This document shows positions 22,359 to 32,760 of a stretch of 64,000 nucleotides of DNA, in pieces; position 1 is the stretch's first letter; each line of letters starts with the position of its first letter. The stretch comes from Brachypterus glaber (lineage: Eukaryota; Arthropoda; Insecta; Coleoptera; Kateretidae): the NCBI GenBank assembly GCA_958510825.1, contig CAUEHQ010000001.1, positions 186,001 to 250,000 on the forward strand, read 5' to 3'. A program made the translations under genes and the position numbers. Under the pieces are notes generated by a model. It was not told the origin of the DNA, did no database searches, and was given only the letters and a program-made list of their open reading frames with translations.

Positions 22359-22487
22359 TTTGTGAAATTATATACGATGTGTAGTCCCAATAAAGTCAAC
22401 ATAATGTGGCTCTTTCCTCAGTACTTTCTAATTTCAATAGCTGAGATCATGTTTGGTATTGCTGGTCTGGAATTTTCTTTTACTCAG
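22359..22487 (+). CDS. SLC15/POT oligopeptide transporter, exon d (TM10)
   Basis: A phase-0 exon of 43 codons; acceptor ATTTTTAG, donor CAG|GTAAAT. It encodes NIMWLFPQYFLISIAEIMFG followed by IAGLEFSFTQ. The P-Q-Y start of TM10 and the G-L-E-F-[ST]-x-[ST]-Q motif are hallmarks of animal POT/SLC15 transporters (human PepT1 has the same block as LEFSYSQ). The acidic residue of that motif is functionally important in the family. This exon and the next are the firmest evidence for the gene's identity. A transposon ends 24 bp upstream of the exon. Confidence 0.93.
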
Positions 22488-22611
22488 GTAAATTAAACGT
22501 AGTTATGCATAAAGCTAACAACCCGCAATTTCATGTAATTCAATAGCAAAGAATATTTAATTTAAAGAAAAAAGCTTTTTCTATTATTATACTATTCACA
22601 GCGCCTGCGCT

Positions 22612-23692
22612 AGAATAGTCACACCGGTCTGGAAACAATTTTTAGCTCAACTTTCATATACAGGCTAAATGTGACACCCAGGTTAATTGTGACATGTCCT
22701 GTTATAATTCTTCTAAACTAGTTTATATCCAATTCAACCCCTGCATTAGGTATTTGACAGTATTAAATATTTCGGGTAAAATTTCGATTTGATTTAAACT
22801 TTTTTAGAAGAATTATAACAGGACATGTCACAATTACCCTGATTGTCATATTTAACCTAACCCACTGTAACCCAAGTTTTTTTTTTAATTTAATTATTTA
22901 GAGCTTTGGCATCTTTTTGAGACCAAATTTAAAAAAAAAATATATCTATGAATTTTTGAGAAAAACGATTTTCATTTGTTTTAACAAAAAAATTACATAT
23001 TTAAAAATTATTTTAGATATTCAGATTTTACTTCAAAAAGTGAGAAAAAAAGTTTTCATGAACGTTAGTGTTAAATGGACTTTAAGGGAAGCTAGAGCAC
23101 GTTTAAGGGGCATTTTTAGAATATAATTCACTTCATAACTTAGGAACGGTTTAACTTATTAATTTTTACTGTAGTATGCAACCAATAAACATTATCATTC
23201 TATGACAAAAAAATTAAATGTTTAACCAGGGGCGGACTTACAGTTTTACATATAAATTAAGCGGCACCCATTATCTACGCCCTTGGTCAAAAAGTTAATT
23301 TGAATAAAATGTTAAATGTTTAAATTTTTTTAGTTCTATACTACAGTAAAAATTTCATGTCAATAAATTAAACAGTTTCTGAGATATGAGGGGATAAATA
23401 TTCTAAAAATGCTCTTTAAAAGTACGCTAGCTCCCTTAAAAAGCAGTTTAGCTCAAACTTTTTCTCACTTTTTGACGTAAAATCTAAATATCTAAAATCA
23501 TTTTTGAATATTTAATATTTTTTTTTGTTAAAACAAATGAAAATCGCTTTTTCAAAAACGCATCGATAATTTTTTTTTTAAATTTTGGTCTTAAAAAGAT
23601 CCCAAGGCTCTAAATAATTAAATTATAAAAAGAACTTGGGTCATATGAAAGTTGAGCCAAAAATTATTCCTAGACCGGTGTGATAGTACTTC
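22612..23692. mobile_element. foldback element with ~450-bp arms
   Basis: The left arm starts at about 22612 (TAGTCACACCGGTCTGGAAA) and the right arm ends at about 23692 (CCTAGACCGGTGTGATAGTA). Shared mirrored blocks include CAAATGAAAATCG / CGATTTTCATTTG and GAAGCTAGAGC / GTACGCTAGCTCC. The centre near 23225-23285 (AGGGGCGGACTTAC ... ACGCCCTTGGT) may be another small insert. The left arm is interrupted by the MITE at 22661. The frame at 22917-23126 lies entirely inside the arm and is not a gene. Confidence 0.75.
22661..22867. mobile_element. TA-flanked MITE nested in a foldback arm
   Basis: Second copy of the 215-bp family at 17798. The left end is shortened (CAGGCTAAATGTGACACCCA), the right end is TTTAACCTAACCCACTG, and TA lies on both sides (22659-22660, 22868-22869). 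The uninterrupted opposite arm (about 23636-23660) shows the pre-insertion sequence, so this insertion is younger than the foldback. Confidence 0.85.
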
Positions 23693-23756
23693 GGCAGTTT
23701 GGAATTTTCCAAAATTGTCAAAAATCATCCTAGTAAAAAAATTCTTGGATACAAAG

Positions 23757-24160
23757 TTTCATGAACAAAGTGGGATGAGACCTCAAAATTTTTCATTTTA
23801 AAATTTTGGTGGGTCATATTGGTGTTAAAATTTCAGTCACGACGCACTTAAAATTATTGTAGCACCACTTCTAGAAGCTAACCGTTAATAATTTTGAAAA
23901 CAAAATACAGTTAGATAAATACAGAATGTTTTAATTCCCATTACGTTTAAAATAACCATCTTTTGAAAATTTGACAGCAAAAAAATGTTTTTTTTCACTG
24001 TAAAAAAAAATGGAGGTCGATATTTAAAAAAAAAATCTTTCAAAATCTTAAAAGCACCTCCCTTTTTTATAAGTGACCTGAATTTGATTAAAAAATATTC
24101 ATAAATGCAAATTCTACAGTCATTTAAAAAAGGTGTTTTTTTTTCACACACCCTGTATAT
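23757..24160. repeat. dispersed block, also at the right end of the window
   Basis: Shares, in the same order, the segments GAATGTTTTAATTCCCATTA, CCATCTTTTGAAAATTTGAC and CCTTTTTTATAAGT with 63790-64000. It ends near ACACCCTGTATA (24143-24154), an end motif seen on several elements here. No coding content is convincing: the 88-codon frame on the minus strand is AT-rich and shows no family. Confidence 0.65.
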
Positions 24161-24609
24161 AAAAACTGTGGGCTCATAGCCGAAATCCGAAAAAAGATCC
24201 AGAACCAGGAGAAAAGATGCTTTAAGATAGGTTATGTCAGAAAAAAGTATGCATCTCGGTATGCTTCAAAAATTTCATTTTGTGAGATAGTGTTTTTGTG
24301 TTTGCGTTGAGAAATATGCTTATTTTACAATGTAATTTTTGAGCTTTGGGTAGGAGATACACAAAGACTTTTTAGGGCAAATTTTATGCAGAATTTAACG
24401 GAGAATATAATAAGTCCTTTAACATTTTCTCGTCGGAGTAACGGTTTAGGAGAAAAATGCAGAAAAGCGTCATGAGGTCACGTTTGGTGGTGTTTTTTTT
24501 TTAGCAAAACGGGATGAAGCTCCCACCGAGGGGCTGTGAACTCTTCGGATCTGTATACGGGTTCCTACTGGGAGTTCACAACCAAAATTTCAAAACTTTA
24601 TAAATTATT

Positions 24610-25046
24610 TCTTGTATTCGTTGTTTTTTCGTCTAATTTGCTTGAACTAGATCATTCTACCAATTTTGAAAGTAATCTCCCCAACAAAAAAAAGTTATGG
24701 GGGGTCAAACTTTTTTTTAAATATTTTTTTTTAACTTTTCGTTTTTCGCAAAAAAGAAAATAAAAACAAAATTGATTTTTTCTTGTTTTTTTTTTCTCAT
24801 AAGTTTAAAAATCTTTTTTAATTTTTTTTTGAAGATTTTTCGTTTTTCGCAAAAAGAAAATAAAAAAAATGAATCTTTCGACGTGTGACTTTGTTTTTTT
24901 TTTAAGTTTATTTATAGATTTTTTTTAAATATTTGGGAAAATGCACTATTATAGTGCCTATAATAGGTACCTATAATAGGTACCATTTACTGTGAATAGT
25001 ATATAATGGAATGCGTAACATTACATATCTTCACGGCTTGTTTTTT
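24610..25046 (-). repeat. dispersed repeat family R1, partial inverted copy
   Basis: The right end reads TGTGAATAGTATATAATGGA followed by ATATCTTCACGGCTTG, the reverse complement of the R1 start. The interior has the poly-T/A blocks and the AAAGTTATGGGGGG segment. The end with the GGAC microsatellite and AGCGC hairpin is missing or replaced. Confidence 0.65.
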
Positions 25047-25624
25047 TATGTGACATTAGAATGATTTATAACTCTTAACTTTGGATAAGTAGAAATATCG
25101 ACTTTTTGTGACACGTAATTTATGTGACGTGACGTGACGTGAAAGGGATTTTTTTAAATAGAGATGAGTGTCATGTGTTACTTATATCATTTTAAAGCTC
25201 ATCAAATTCTTGATCATATATATTTTTAAGACATTTTTATGAGTGTTTAAAGTCTGGTTAAAAATAGGAATTTTTGTAATAATTTCTTTAAAAAACGATA
25301 AATGATTATTTTCACGACACGAAAACGTAAATTATACTTTTAAAATAATTAAAATAAACAAATAATAAATAAATAAAATATAAATAAAAAATTCAAAAAC
25401 AAATCCTAAAAAATCGCAAAAAAATTAAAAAATTAAAATGTTTAATTTTAAAAAAACACAAAAAAAAGTCCACTAGAGAGAATATTATTTGCTTAAAAAT
25501 AATGTATCACACGACCCATTAAAAAAAATCCTGACCACTTTTAAAAGCTAAAAATATCAAATATATGACAAAAGATAGATGAAGTCTTATTTACGTGATA
25601 CAAATTTGAAATCGATATCTTTAA

Positions 25625-27074
25625 CCCTTTGAGACCCAATTTTTATTTGTTTTCGTATCAACTTTTTTGAGTTGTAGGCTGGTCATTGGCGATCACAAAG
25701 TGTTTTTTTAATTATTTTTACAAACAAAAAGTCGGACATAGTCATAGTCAAAGTCATCTTAGTCGGATTATATATGTCCCACTGGGTACTATCGGTTATC
25801 ATAAAAATCCAGGACACTCAAAAAGTGTACCATTTAAATCTAACTTGTCACAAAAGTCAAATGATGACTTAGCTAAGTCACGGATATCTAAAACTAAAAG
25901 TATAGTAGTCATTTTGTTTGATATGTACAGTTGGAATAAAAAAAAGTACTATAGCATTGAACCTTGAGGTACACCAAATTTTTAAAATTTTTGCTGTTTT
26001 AATTGCTTTATTTACAATGAAATTTTTAGGGTTATGTTCAATGTCAGTGGATTTAAAAACAGTATAAAATAACATTAATTTCTCGAAAAAATATATTCAT
26101 ATTTGTAAAAGTTTCAGAAATATTTAAAATTAAAAAAATAAGAGAAATAAAAATAACATTGATTAAAGAAAAACAATAAGGTACCTTATTTAATAGCGAT
26201 TGAAACGTTTAAAGGACCCGAACCTTCATTCCTATATATTTGGTTCTGGCATGTAGAATTCTTTAATTTCTCGGCCATTTTCCTTATATTAGCCCCAAAA
26301 TATATTGTTAAAATTGATTTTTGTTGCTGGCTTAAGTGAAGAATGTTGACACATTTGACACTTGGAAAAATTATGTTTTAAACAAGACGACTATTATACT
26401 TAGTTTTATGTATCTTTGACTTTGAAGTCATCAACTTACTTTGGTGACAAGTTGGATTTAAATGGTGCAATTTTTGGGTGTAGTACTTTTTAAAGATCGC
26501 AACTGTACGTATTTTTTAAAGTGTCAGATTTGTAACATGATTTAATTAAGCCAGCTAGAAAAATTAAATTTAACAATATATTTTGATGGAAACACCAAGG
26601 AATTAAAGCATTCTACACGTCAAAACCAAAATATATAAGAATGAAGGTTTGGATCGTCCAAAAGATTCAACTTCTATTAAATTAGGTACCTTATTGTTTT
26701 TCATTATTTTACAATAATAATTTGTATTTCTGTTGTTATTTTTATTATTTTCTATAATTTTTACAAATATGCTATTTTTTCGAGATAAGCAATAATTTTA
26801 TATCTAATTTAAATCCACTGACATTGTACATAACCCTAAAAATTTCAATAATAATAATGCACTTAAAACAGCTAAAATTTTTAAAATTTGGTGTGCCTCA
26901 AGGTTCTGTGCTGTCCTGGATTTTTTTGATAACCGATAGGACAGTATAACATTTTTTTTTTATTTTGAAATTAAATTTTTATTAATAATTTAACAACGTA
27001 AAATGGGACATACAGTGCACAAGAGGTAATTTGAAACAGGATGGGACATATATGTCCCACTGGGTCTCAAAGGG
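25625..27074. mobile_element. TTAA-flanked foldback element (piggyBac-like ends)
   Basis: TTAA (25621-25624) precedes CCCTTTGAGACCCA, and the other end is TGGGTCTCAAAGGG followed by TTAA (27075-27078). TTAA duplication plus CCC...GGG ends is the signature of piggyBac-type insertion. The interior is a large inverted repeat: blocks such as CCACTGGGTACTATCGG / CCGATAGGACAG, ATAAGGTACCTTAT / TAGGTACCTTATTG and ACTGACATTG / CAATGTCAGT face one another around a centre near 26400. No piggyBac transposase is present. The exon at 27173 starts 98 bp after its end. Confidence 0.8.
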
Positions 27075-27172
27075 TTAATTGTTAAAAAGTTAAGAGATGG
27101 AGAGTTGACTTTTGGACCTCACTGTATTTAATCTATATACCACTAATACTTTTAAATTAAATCCATCCTTAG

Positions 27173-27280
27173 GCTCCTAGATCTATGAAAACTGTAACAA
27201 TAGCTGGATGGTATCTAACTGTTGCTTTTGGAAACTTTTTGGTAATCATTGTAACGCAGCTGAATTTATTTAAAAGCCAA
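27173..27280 (+). CDS. SLC15/POT oligopeptide transporter, exon e (TM11)
   Basis: A phase-0 exon of 36 codons; acceptor CATCCTTAG, donor CAA|GTACGT. It encodes APRSMKTVTIAGWYLTVAFG and NFLVIIVTQLNLFKSQ. The A-P-x-x-M-K start directly follows the LEF-Q motif of exon d, exactly as in animal POT transporters, and A-G-W-x-L-T-V-A-x-G-N is the conserved TM11 block. Together with exon d this makes the family assignment secure. Confidence 0.95.
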
Positions 27281-27631
27281 GTACGTATACCATGCGATCA
27301 TAGAACTACGCACTAGATTCAAACGGCCGGATCCCCACACAGCACAAAAAAGTTCTAAGAATGTTCTTAAAATATATATTGCGAATGTTGTATGATTCTA
27401 ATAATATGCGCTATTTTACAGGCTATTTACTATTTTACAGGCTTCTTATAAGGTTTCAATACATTCATAAAAAACCGTTTTAATCATGCGAAAGCTTCTA
27501 TGATCATTATTAAAATTAGATGGAACATTAAAATATAAAAGTAAAAATTATACTCAAGAAAAGATGTTGAGAATTTCTTTTTAAGTTATTAAGAGTAGAT
27601 ATATTAAAAAACAAAAAATGGTAAAACAATT

Positions 27632-28303
27632 ACTCAGATAACAATCCTGCGTGGCACGTTTCTAACTACTCATATGAGAGGCAGTAACGTGCGAGCGCAC
27701 GGTCTGCATGTATTATGCAAGCATCGTGCGTCGCACTTTTGTAGCACGACGTGCAATGGCACGATCTGCATGTATTATGCAAGCATCGAGTGTCGCACTT
27801 TTGTAGCATGATGTGAGAGCTGACGTATCTGACGTATACGCGTGTAAATATATTTTTCCGAACTTAAAAATCACTTAGACAAAATGTGTTCAATTTTAAA
27901 GACCCCGAATATATATGCAATCATATAATAGTCGCTCACATTTATAAACGTATACGTTATTATAGCGTACCTTTCAAAGCTTTTTATGAACTTTGTAATT
28001 TTCGTGGTCTTTAAAATGTCCCTGAACTTATACACATTTGTTTAAGCGATTTTTAAGTTCGGGAAAAGTTTCAAATATAGAAAAAATTGTAAGCTCAAAA
28101 AATTGCCAAAGTTTCAAAAAACTTTCATGTTCGCAGAGCTATAGCTTATAATTATCTCACGTTGTGCGGGCGCACGCGTTCGTCTCAAATGAGGCTCAAT
28201 TGACGACACATTTGACTGGGGATATGAGTCACACGTATGCGAGATAAATCGTACACATGCGTCTCATATTGCACTCGCTGTGCGCGCATTTTGTTGTCTG
28301 GGT
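27632..28303. mobile_element. GC-richer element with ACYCAGAYAACA ends
   Basis: The left end ACTCAGATAACA is mirrored by TGTTGTCTGGGT at the right, and AATT lies on both sides (27628-27631, 28304-28307). Sub-terminal regions are rich in GCGCAC/GTGCGC motifs, unlike the surroundings. An internal inverted repeat (about 27855-28070) pairs CCGAACTTAAAAATCACTTA with TAAGCGATTTTTAAGTTCGG. It is non-coding, about 670 bp, family unknown. Confidence 0.65.
27697..27820. repeat. 62-bp tandem duplication
   Basis: GCACGGTCTGCATGTATTAT at 27697 and GCACGATCTGCATGTATTAT at 27759, each followed by GCAAGCATCG and TCGCACTTTTGTAGCA. The period is 62 bp and it lies inside the ACYCAGAYAACA element. Confidence 0.88.
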
Positions 28304-29062
28304 AATTATTAAAAATACCTTTATTATCTTACAATGCTTGTAGGATAAAAATTTATTACTAAAAATTACTAAACACGCCAAAATTATTATTACTAAAAAC
28401 TAAAAAACATAAATTATGGAGTTTTATTACAAGCTAGAAATTTATTGCATTCCCCGCGATTCCCACGATCTGTCTTGACTAACCCTTCTTTTTCGTACCA
28501 ATCCTAATTTAAAAAAGGAATCTGAGCTTATTAAAATAATAAAATATTTTTGGGCAAAGAATCTTATTAAACATAATAAAATAAATATACTATGTCTCGG
28601 AGGTCTATTACAATGCACTCACAATTTAAAAATAAAGAATATTCCTAGAATGCATAAAAAGAAAAAAAATCTTTTAAAGGCAATTACATTTTTTCCTCAT
28701 ATCTTAATTTTAAAAACATTAAAAAAAAATGTTTAGATAAAATTTAATAAAACTATAATTAATAAACAACGTTAGTTAGCTATGCTTATAACACAGCACG
28801 TATATTTTTTTATTAAATATGCACACACACATACATATATTTTTGCTTTATAAATAAAAAAACTAAATAAACTTACTCTTAAAATTAATATGCTAGTAAG
28901 AATGTTGAAGTGTTTTTATTTAAACAGAGCCTAAATTAAATAACGATCTGTGAACACGAAGAATAATTTAAAATAAAATAAATACGTATTTATCATGTTC
29001 CGGCCTCGGTTCCGGCTCATTTGATTGTTTTAAAAGAATATAATTATTATAACAGTGTGCTT

Positions 29063-29590
29063 CTTATTATATTATTCACAGCGCATGTGCTAGAATAATA
29101 TTATACGGTAGTTTCAAATTTCCCAAAATCGTCAAAAAACTTCATAGACAAAAAATTCTTGGATACAAATGTGTTCTATGAAAAAATGAGAAACTTTGAA
29201 AATTTCCGTCTGTCCGTTCGTCCATCCGTCCGTCCGTTCGTCTGTCCGATGTCACGATTTTTGTAGACACGATAACTCCAGAACGAATTATCCGATGGAC
29301 TTTCAGAGATTAAGTTCCATGAGGGGAAGACACCTGTTCTTTTTCAAAGTAATCCCTCCAAAAACAAAAAAGTTATGGTGGTTTAACTTTTTTTTTTAAT
29401 AAAAACTATAATTAAAAAAAAAAAAATAGTTTTTCGCAAAAGTTTTTTTCGATTTTTTTTTTTTGAAAAATGTTTCGTTTTTCAAAAAAAGAACTTTTTT
29501 TATTTTTTTTTAATATATTTTTTTAATATTTGGGAAAATGCAATATACCATTTACTGTGAATAATATATAATGGAATGAATAGCATATTT
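29063..29590 (-). repeat. dispersed repeat family R1, near-complete inverted copy
   Basis: It starts TATATTATTCACAGCGCATG and TGCTAGAATAATATTATACG, and ends CTGTGAATAATATATAATGG. It contains the CCGTCCGTCCGTTCG microsatellite. The frame at 29196-29399 translates that microsatellite and is not a gene. Confidence 0.75.
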
Positions 29591-29729
29591 TTCTGTTTAA
29601 TTTACTTTAGGGGCGCTCTAGGGTTTTATATATTTTTACTTCCGGGACAGTGTTAAAAGTGTTCTAAACACTAGCCAATAGTTCAAAACTAAGCCCAAAT
29701 ATTATATATATAGATAATTCGACCACTGA

Positions 29730-30400
29730 CGTTATTGGCCGGTTAATTATGATAATGCCCAGCCAAATTGGACATTATCGACAATAAACGGCCAATGACG
29801 TTAATGCCCATGTAATTTGGGCAATTTTGCTAGTTCATAATACAAGGGCATCGTTGTGCGGGCAATGTCGCCATTGCCCATTCAACAGTAGCCATTGATG
29901 ATAAAATTGAAAGTTAGGTTAAAAAACTAACAAATAGACGCAAAACCAACGTTAATGCAAACCAACAGCCTACCATTAAAAAAAAACACCAAACTAGCCG
30001 AAAACCAAATCAAACCAACGTTAGCGTAAAGGTTTACGTTAACTTTGGTTTGGTTTGGTTTTTGGCTGATTTGGTGCTTTTTTAACGGGGCGTTGGTTTA
30101 CGTTAACGTTGGTTTGCGTTGGTTTTGCGCCTGTTTGTTGTTTTTTTTTTTGTAAAAATTTAGTTTTAATAACCTCAATATCAACATTTTCCTGCCGTTT
30201 TTGGCCCTTATCGTTAATAATCGAGCAAATATGTTAACATGAAAATATTAACTATATTGCCCTCCCACAACGGGCCATAACGACAATGCCCGGACATTAG
30301 CGATATTGGCCAGGGAAATTGGACATTCACGTGATTGTCAGGCCATTATCGTCGATGTCCAATTATTGTCTTTGGACGTAACATTTAGATTAAACCTATT
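29730..30400. mobile_element. element with repeated GGCCAATGACGTTA-like subterminal motifs
   Basis: The flanks of the large hairpin at 29929 carry repeated, inverted-looking copies of motifs such as AATGCCCAGCCAAATTGGAC, GGCCAATGACGTTAATGCCC, GACAATGCCCGGACATTAGC and GGCCATTATCGTCGATGTCC. This suggests one non-autonomous element with long, degenerate terminal inverted repeats; the exact ends are not clear. No gene is visible, and the 85-codon frame at 30306 has no family. Confidence 0.5.
29929..30139. repeat. long hairpin, ~105-bp arms
   Basis: The left arm AACAAATAGACGCAAAACCA through CCAAACTAGCCGAAAACC to TTAGCGTAAA meets, after only GG, the mirrored TTTACGTTAAC ... GGTTTTTGGCTGATTTGG ... 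GGTTTTGCGCCTGTTTGTT. The arms have a few mismatches and small indels. A transcript through the intron would form a very long stem-loop here. Confidence 0.9.
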
Positions 30401-30952
30401 TAATACCACTTGTATAAAGTATTTAATTACCTTAAGGATAAAAAATGCTCCAAAAAATCCTGCGAAAAACATAATATATTTAATTAAAAATAAAGATTAT
30501 AAGCTTAAAATTAAAAAGCAAGAAAAAATATATAACTTAAAACTAATAAATACACTTGTATAGGAAAAAAGTGGGGCACTTAAAATTGTTTTGTTTAAAA
30601 TGGATAATATTATCCAATTTAAATAAAAAAAATAATAAGTTTATTTAAAAACTTGTGAATTTGGATTATTTATTTTTATATTATTTATTTTACCAAGTCA
30701 AATTGACTTTTTGTCAAATTATTTTCACCATCATTATAAAAACTTAATTTACACCACAGCAAAAACTACTTACGACCTACAGATGATATAATTTTTTTAA
30801 TTTAGATTTAACCAGTCTACGTTTAATAGTTTAACTTAAGAATAAATCACGTGTTAAATTAAATCCTTAAATGTAAACTTTTATTCGTTAAAAAAAAAAA
30901 CTAAGATCTGAGTTAACGTTCTTATATTATTTGAAAGATTTTGTGGTCGTTA

Positions 30953-31682
30953 GGGGCTGTCCATATATTACGTAACGCAATTTTGCAAAAAAATTGACCC
31001 CCCCCTGTGTAACAAACTTTCACATTTACCTACACCCCCTCCCCCTGTGTAACGCGTAACAATATAAAAATTTTGTTTCGCAATTAATTTAACTGTATTC
31101 TCACTATTGATTTGTTTTTTTTTTTTTTTGACAAAACAAACATGAAACTAAAATATAGCATAACATAATCTTCAAAAAAATTTACACGAAAAAATCACTC
31201 AAACTTAAAAAAAATATTCATAATCAATATCACACAGGGAAAAAATACTAGGTACCTCTTTTTACACTGAGTATCACATATAACACGTATATTGTTTATG
31301 CACAGGTACACAAAATAGTACACACATTGGTGTTCTGTGTGTTTCCGCGCAAAAATGTATCATCGCCGATGATTCATCGGTAAGATCACGAAAGAACAGG
31401 GCCGTAAGATTCTTTTTTAATATCAATGTCAACAGTTTTTTTACTGATTACAATATTATTTAAATATGCATAGTTTTGTCAATTTTTGTGTGAAAAAGGG
31501 AATTATGGGCCACTAAATAGTAATTTATGTTGAAATAAAAATACATCTGCCAAGGAAATAAACATTAAATTTATTAAATTCCGTTACGTAACGTTTACCT
31601 AGACCCCCCCCTCCCCCCTGTCACAAACTGTAACAATTTCTCTGACCCCCCTAGGCGCGATACGTAATATATGGACAGCCCC
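30953..31682. mobile_element. TTA-flanked element with GGGGCTGTCCATATATTACG ends
   Basis: The left end GGGGCTGTCCATATATTACG and right end CGTAATATATGGACAGCCCC are perfect inverted repeats. TTA lies outside both (30950-30952, 31683-31685). Just inside, both ends have the C-rich block CCCCCCTGTGTAAC / ACCCCCCCCTCCCCCCTGTC-like sequence and TTACGTAACG. Termini of the type GGGGCTGTCCATAAATTACG are common on arthropod MITEs. It is about 730 bp and non-coding; the 3-bp duplication is PIF/Harbinger-like. Confidence 0.85.
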
Positions 31683-31717
31683 TTATTTTGTCAATAAATT
31701 CCTGGTCATAAAAAGAA

Positions 31718-31870
31718 AAAAACGGTGCATTTCTGCAAAGAACGATTACCATTTTCGGATTTAGGGGGGCCAAAATATTTTTTTACCAAAACAAATAATA
31801 TATAAAAAATCTCCATAAAAAAAAACGGTGCATTTCCGCAAAACATGATTATCATTTTTGAACTCAGGAG
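31718..31870. repeat. short tandem duplication
   Basis: AAACGGTGCATTTCTGCAAA at about 31719 and AAACGGTGCATTTCCGCAAA at about 31822, each followed by a GATTACCATTTT/GATTATCATTTT block. The period is about 104 bp. Confidence 0.65.
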
Positions 31871-32373
31871 TGTCAATTTAATAAGCTAGTATGTGATTTG
31901 TAACGATATCAGATTTCCAGCAAACGAAAGTTGGGCCTAGGGGAATAACTGTAGCTGTAGTATAAATGTATAAAGAAAACACTAATTTAATTTAAGTTTA
32001 AGTACTAGTTTATTTTTTTTTTAATTTTGAAATGCATCAGGTGTTTAATTAGTTTATTATTTTTCAAGAAATAAATCTGTCGGTGTCTGACAATATCCAC
32101 TAAGTTTTGTTTTATTTTAATTAATTTTGAGTACATTCTAATAGTTCTCTAATAGATTTTTTAAAACTACCTGTTCAAACTAAGAAAATATGTATAATTA
32201 TTCATTTATTCATTTATTTGTTTATTGTCGTTTTAAGACCTACTAATAGGTAGTTTATATCATAATAGACAGTTTATAAAATAAAAATTTTGCAGGTTCT
32301 TCAAACTTAATTAAACTATTCCTAATAATTCCTTCCTTATACCTAATTGATACAAATATTAAATTAAAAGGAT

Positions 32374-32760
32374 TTTAGATTTTAAGCTTTCACGGCCATT
32401 AAGATATAAAGAACTTTCACTTTCGGGTTTAGACCGTGTTAATGGATTTTCACTTTCCGACGTTTCGTCTCTTACTACTAGAGACATCTTCAGGGATTAA
32501 TCTGAAACTAAGTTTCGAATCAACTTGTGTCACTATTTATGACGAGTTGTGGTTATTCACCCGTGACGAGGTTTTTCCTATCAAAGACTTCCATATTGCA
32601 GGTAAGTGGTAACCAGTGTCCCGATTGATATTGTTAGGATGCTTGATGATTTCTATCGATTCCGGTATCTTCCTTGGCATTTTTCTGTTTTCTGTTAATA
32701 TTTGTTTTGTTTCAGACAAATTGATTTTATGACCTGTTTCATGTAGTGAAAGTTCTTTAT
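32374..32760 (-). pseudogene. Penelope-like retroelement, 5'-truncated 3' end
   Basis: On the minus strand the frame from about 32750 to 32537 reads HETGHKINLSETKQILTENR, then PRKIPESIEIIKHPNNINRD and GYHLPAIWKSLI. The H-K-I, E-x-I-E-I-x-K-H-P-N-N-x-N-R-D and W-x-x-L-I pattern is the C-terminal part of the GIY-YIG endonuclease domain of Penelope-like elements. Downstream comes the typical tail CCTGAAGATGTCTCTAGTAG and GAGACGAAACGTCGGAAAGT. The piece is bounded by the 12-bp repeat AATTAAAAGGAT at 32362-32373 and 32761-32772, a target site duplication. Only the last few dozen codons are present, so it is dead on arrival. Confidence 0.82.

Larger units (their letters stand above)
22488..27172 (+). 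other. 4.7-kb intron of the transporter gene
   Basis: GTAAAT to CATCCTTAG. It holds a foldback element (22612-23692), a dispersed block shared with the window's right end (23757-24160), an R1 copy (24610-25046) and the TTAA-flanked foldback (25625-27074). I see nothing specific in 24161-24600 or 25047-25624 apart from AT-rich sequence and a TGACGTGACGTGACG triplet near 25127. Confidence 0.7.

Noticed and set aside
22917..23126. 69-codon frame as a gene
   Set aside because: It lies wholly in the arm of a foldback element and is lysine/isoleucine-rich noise.
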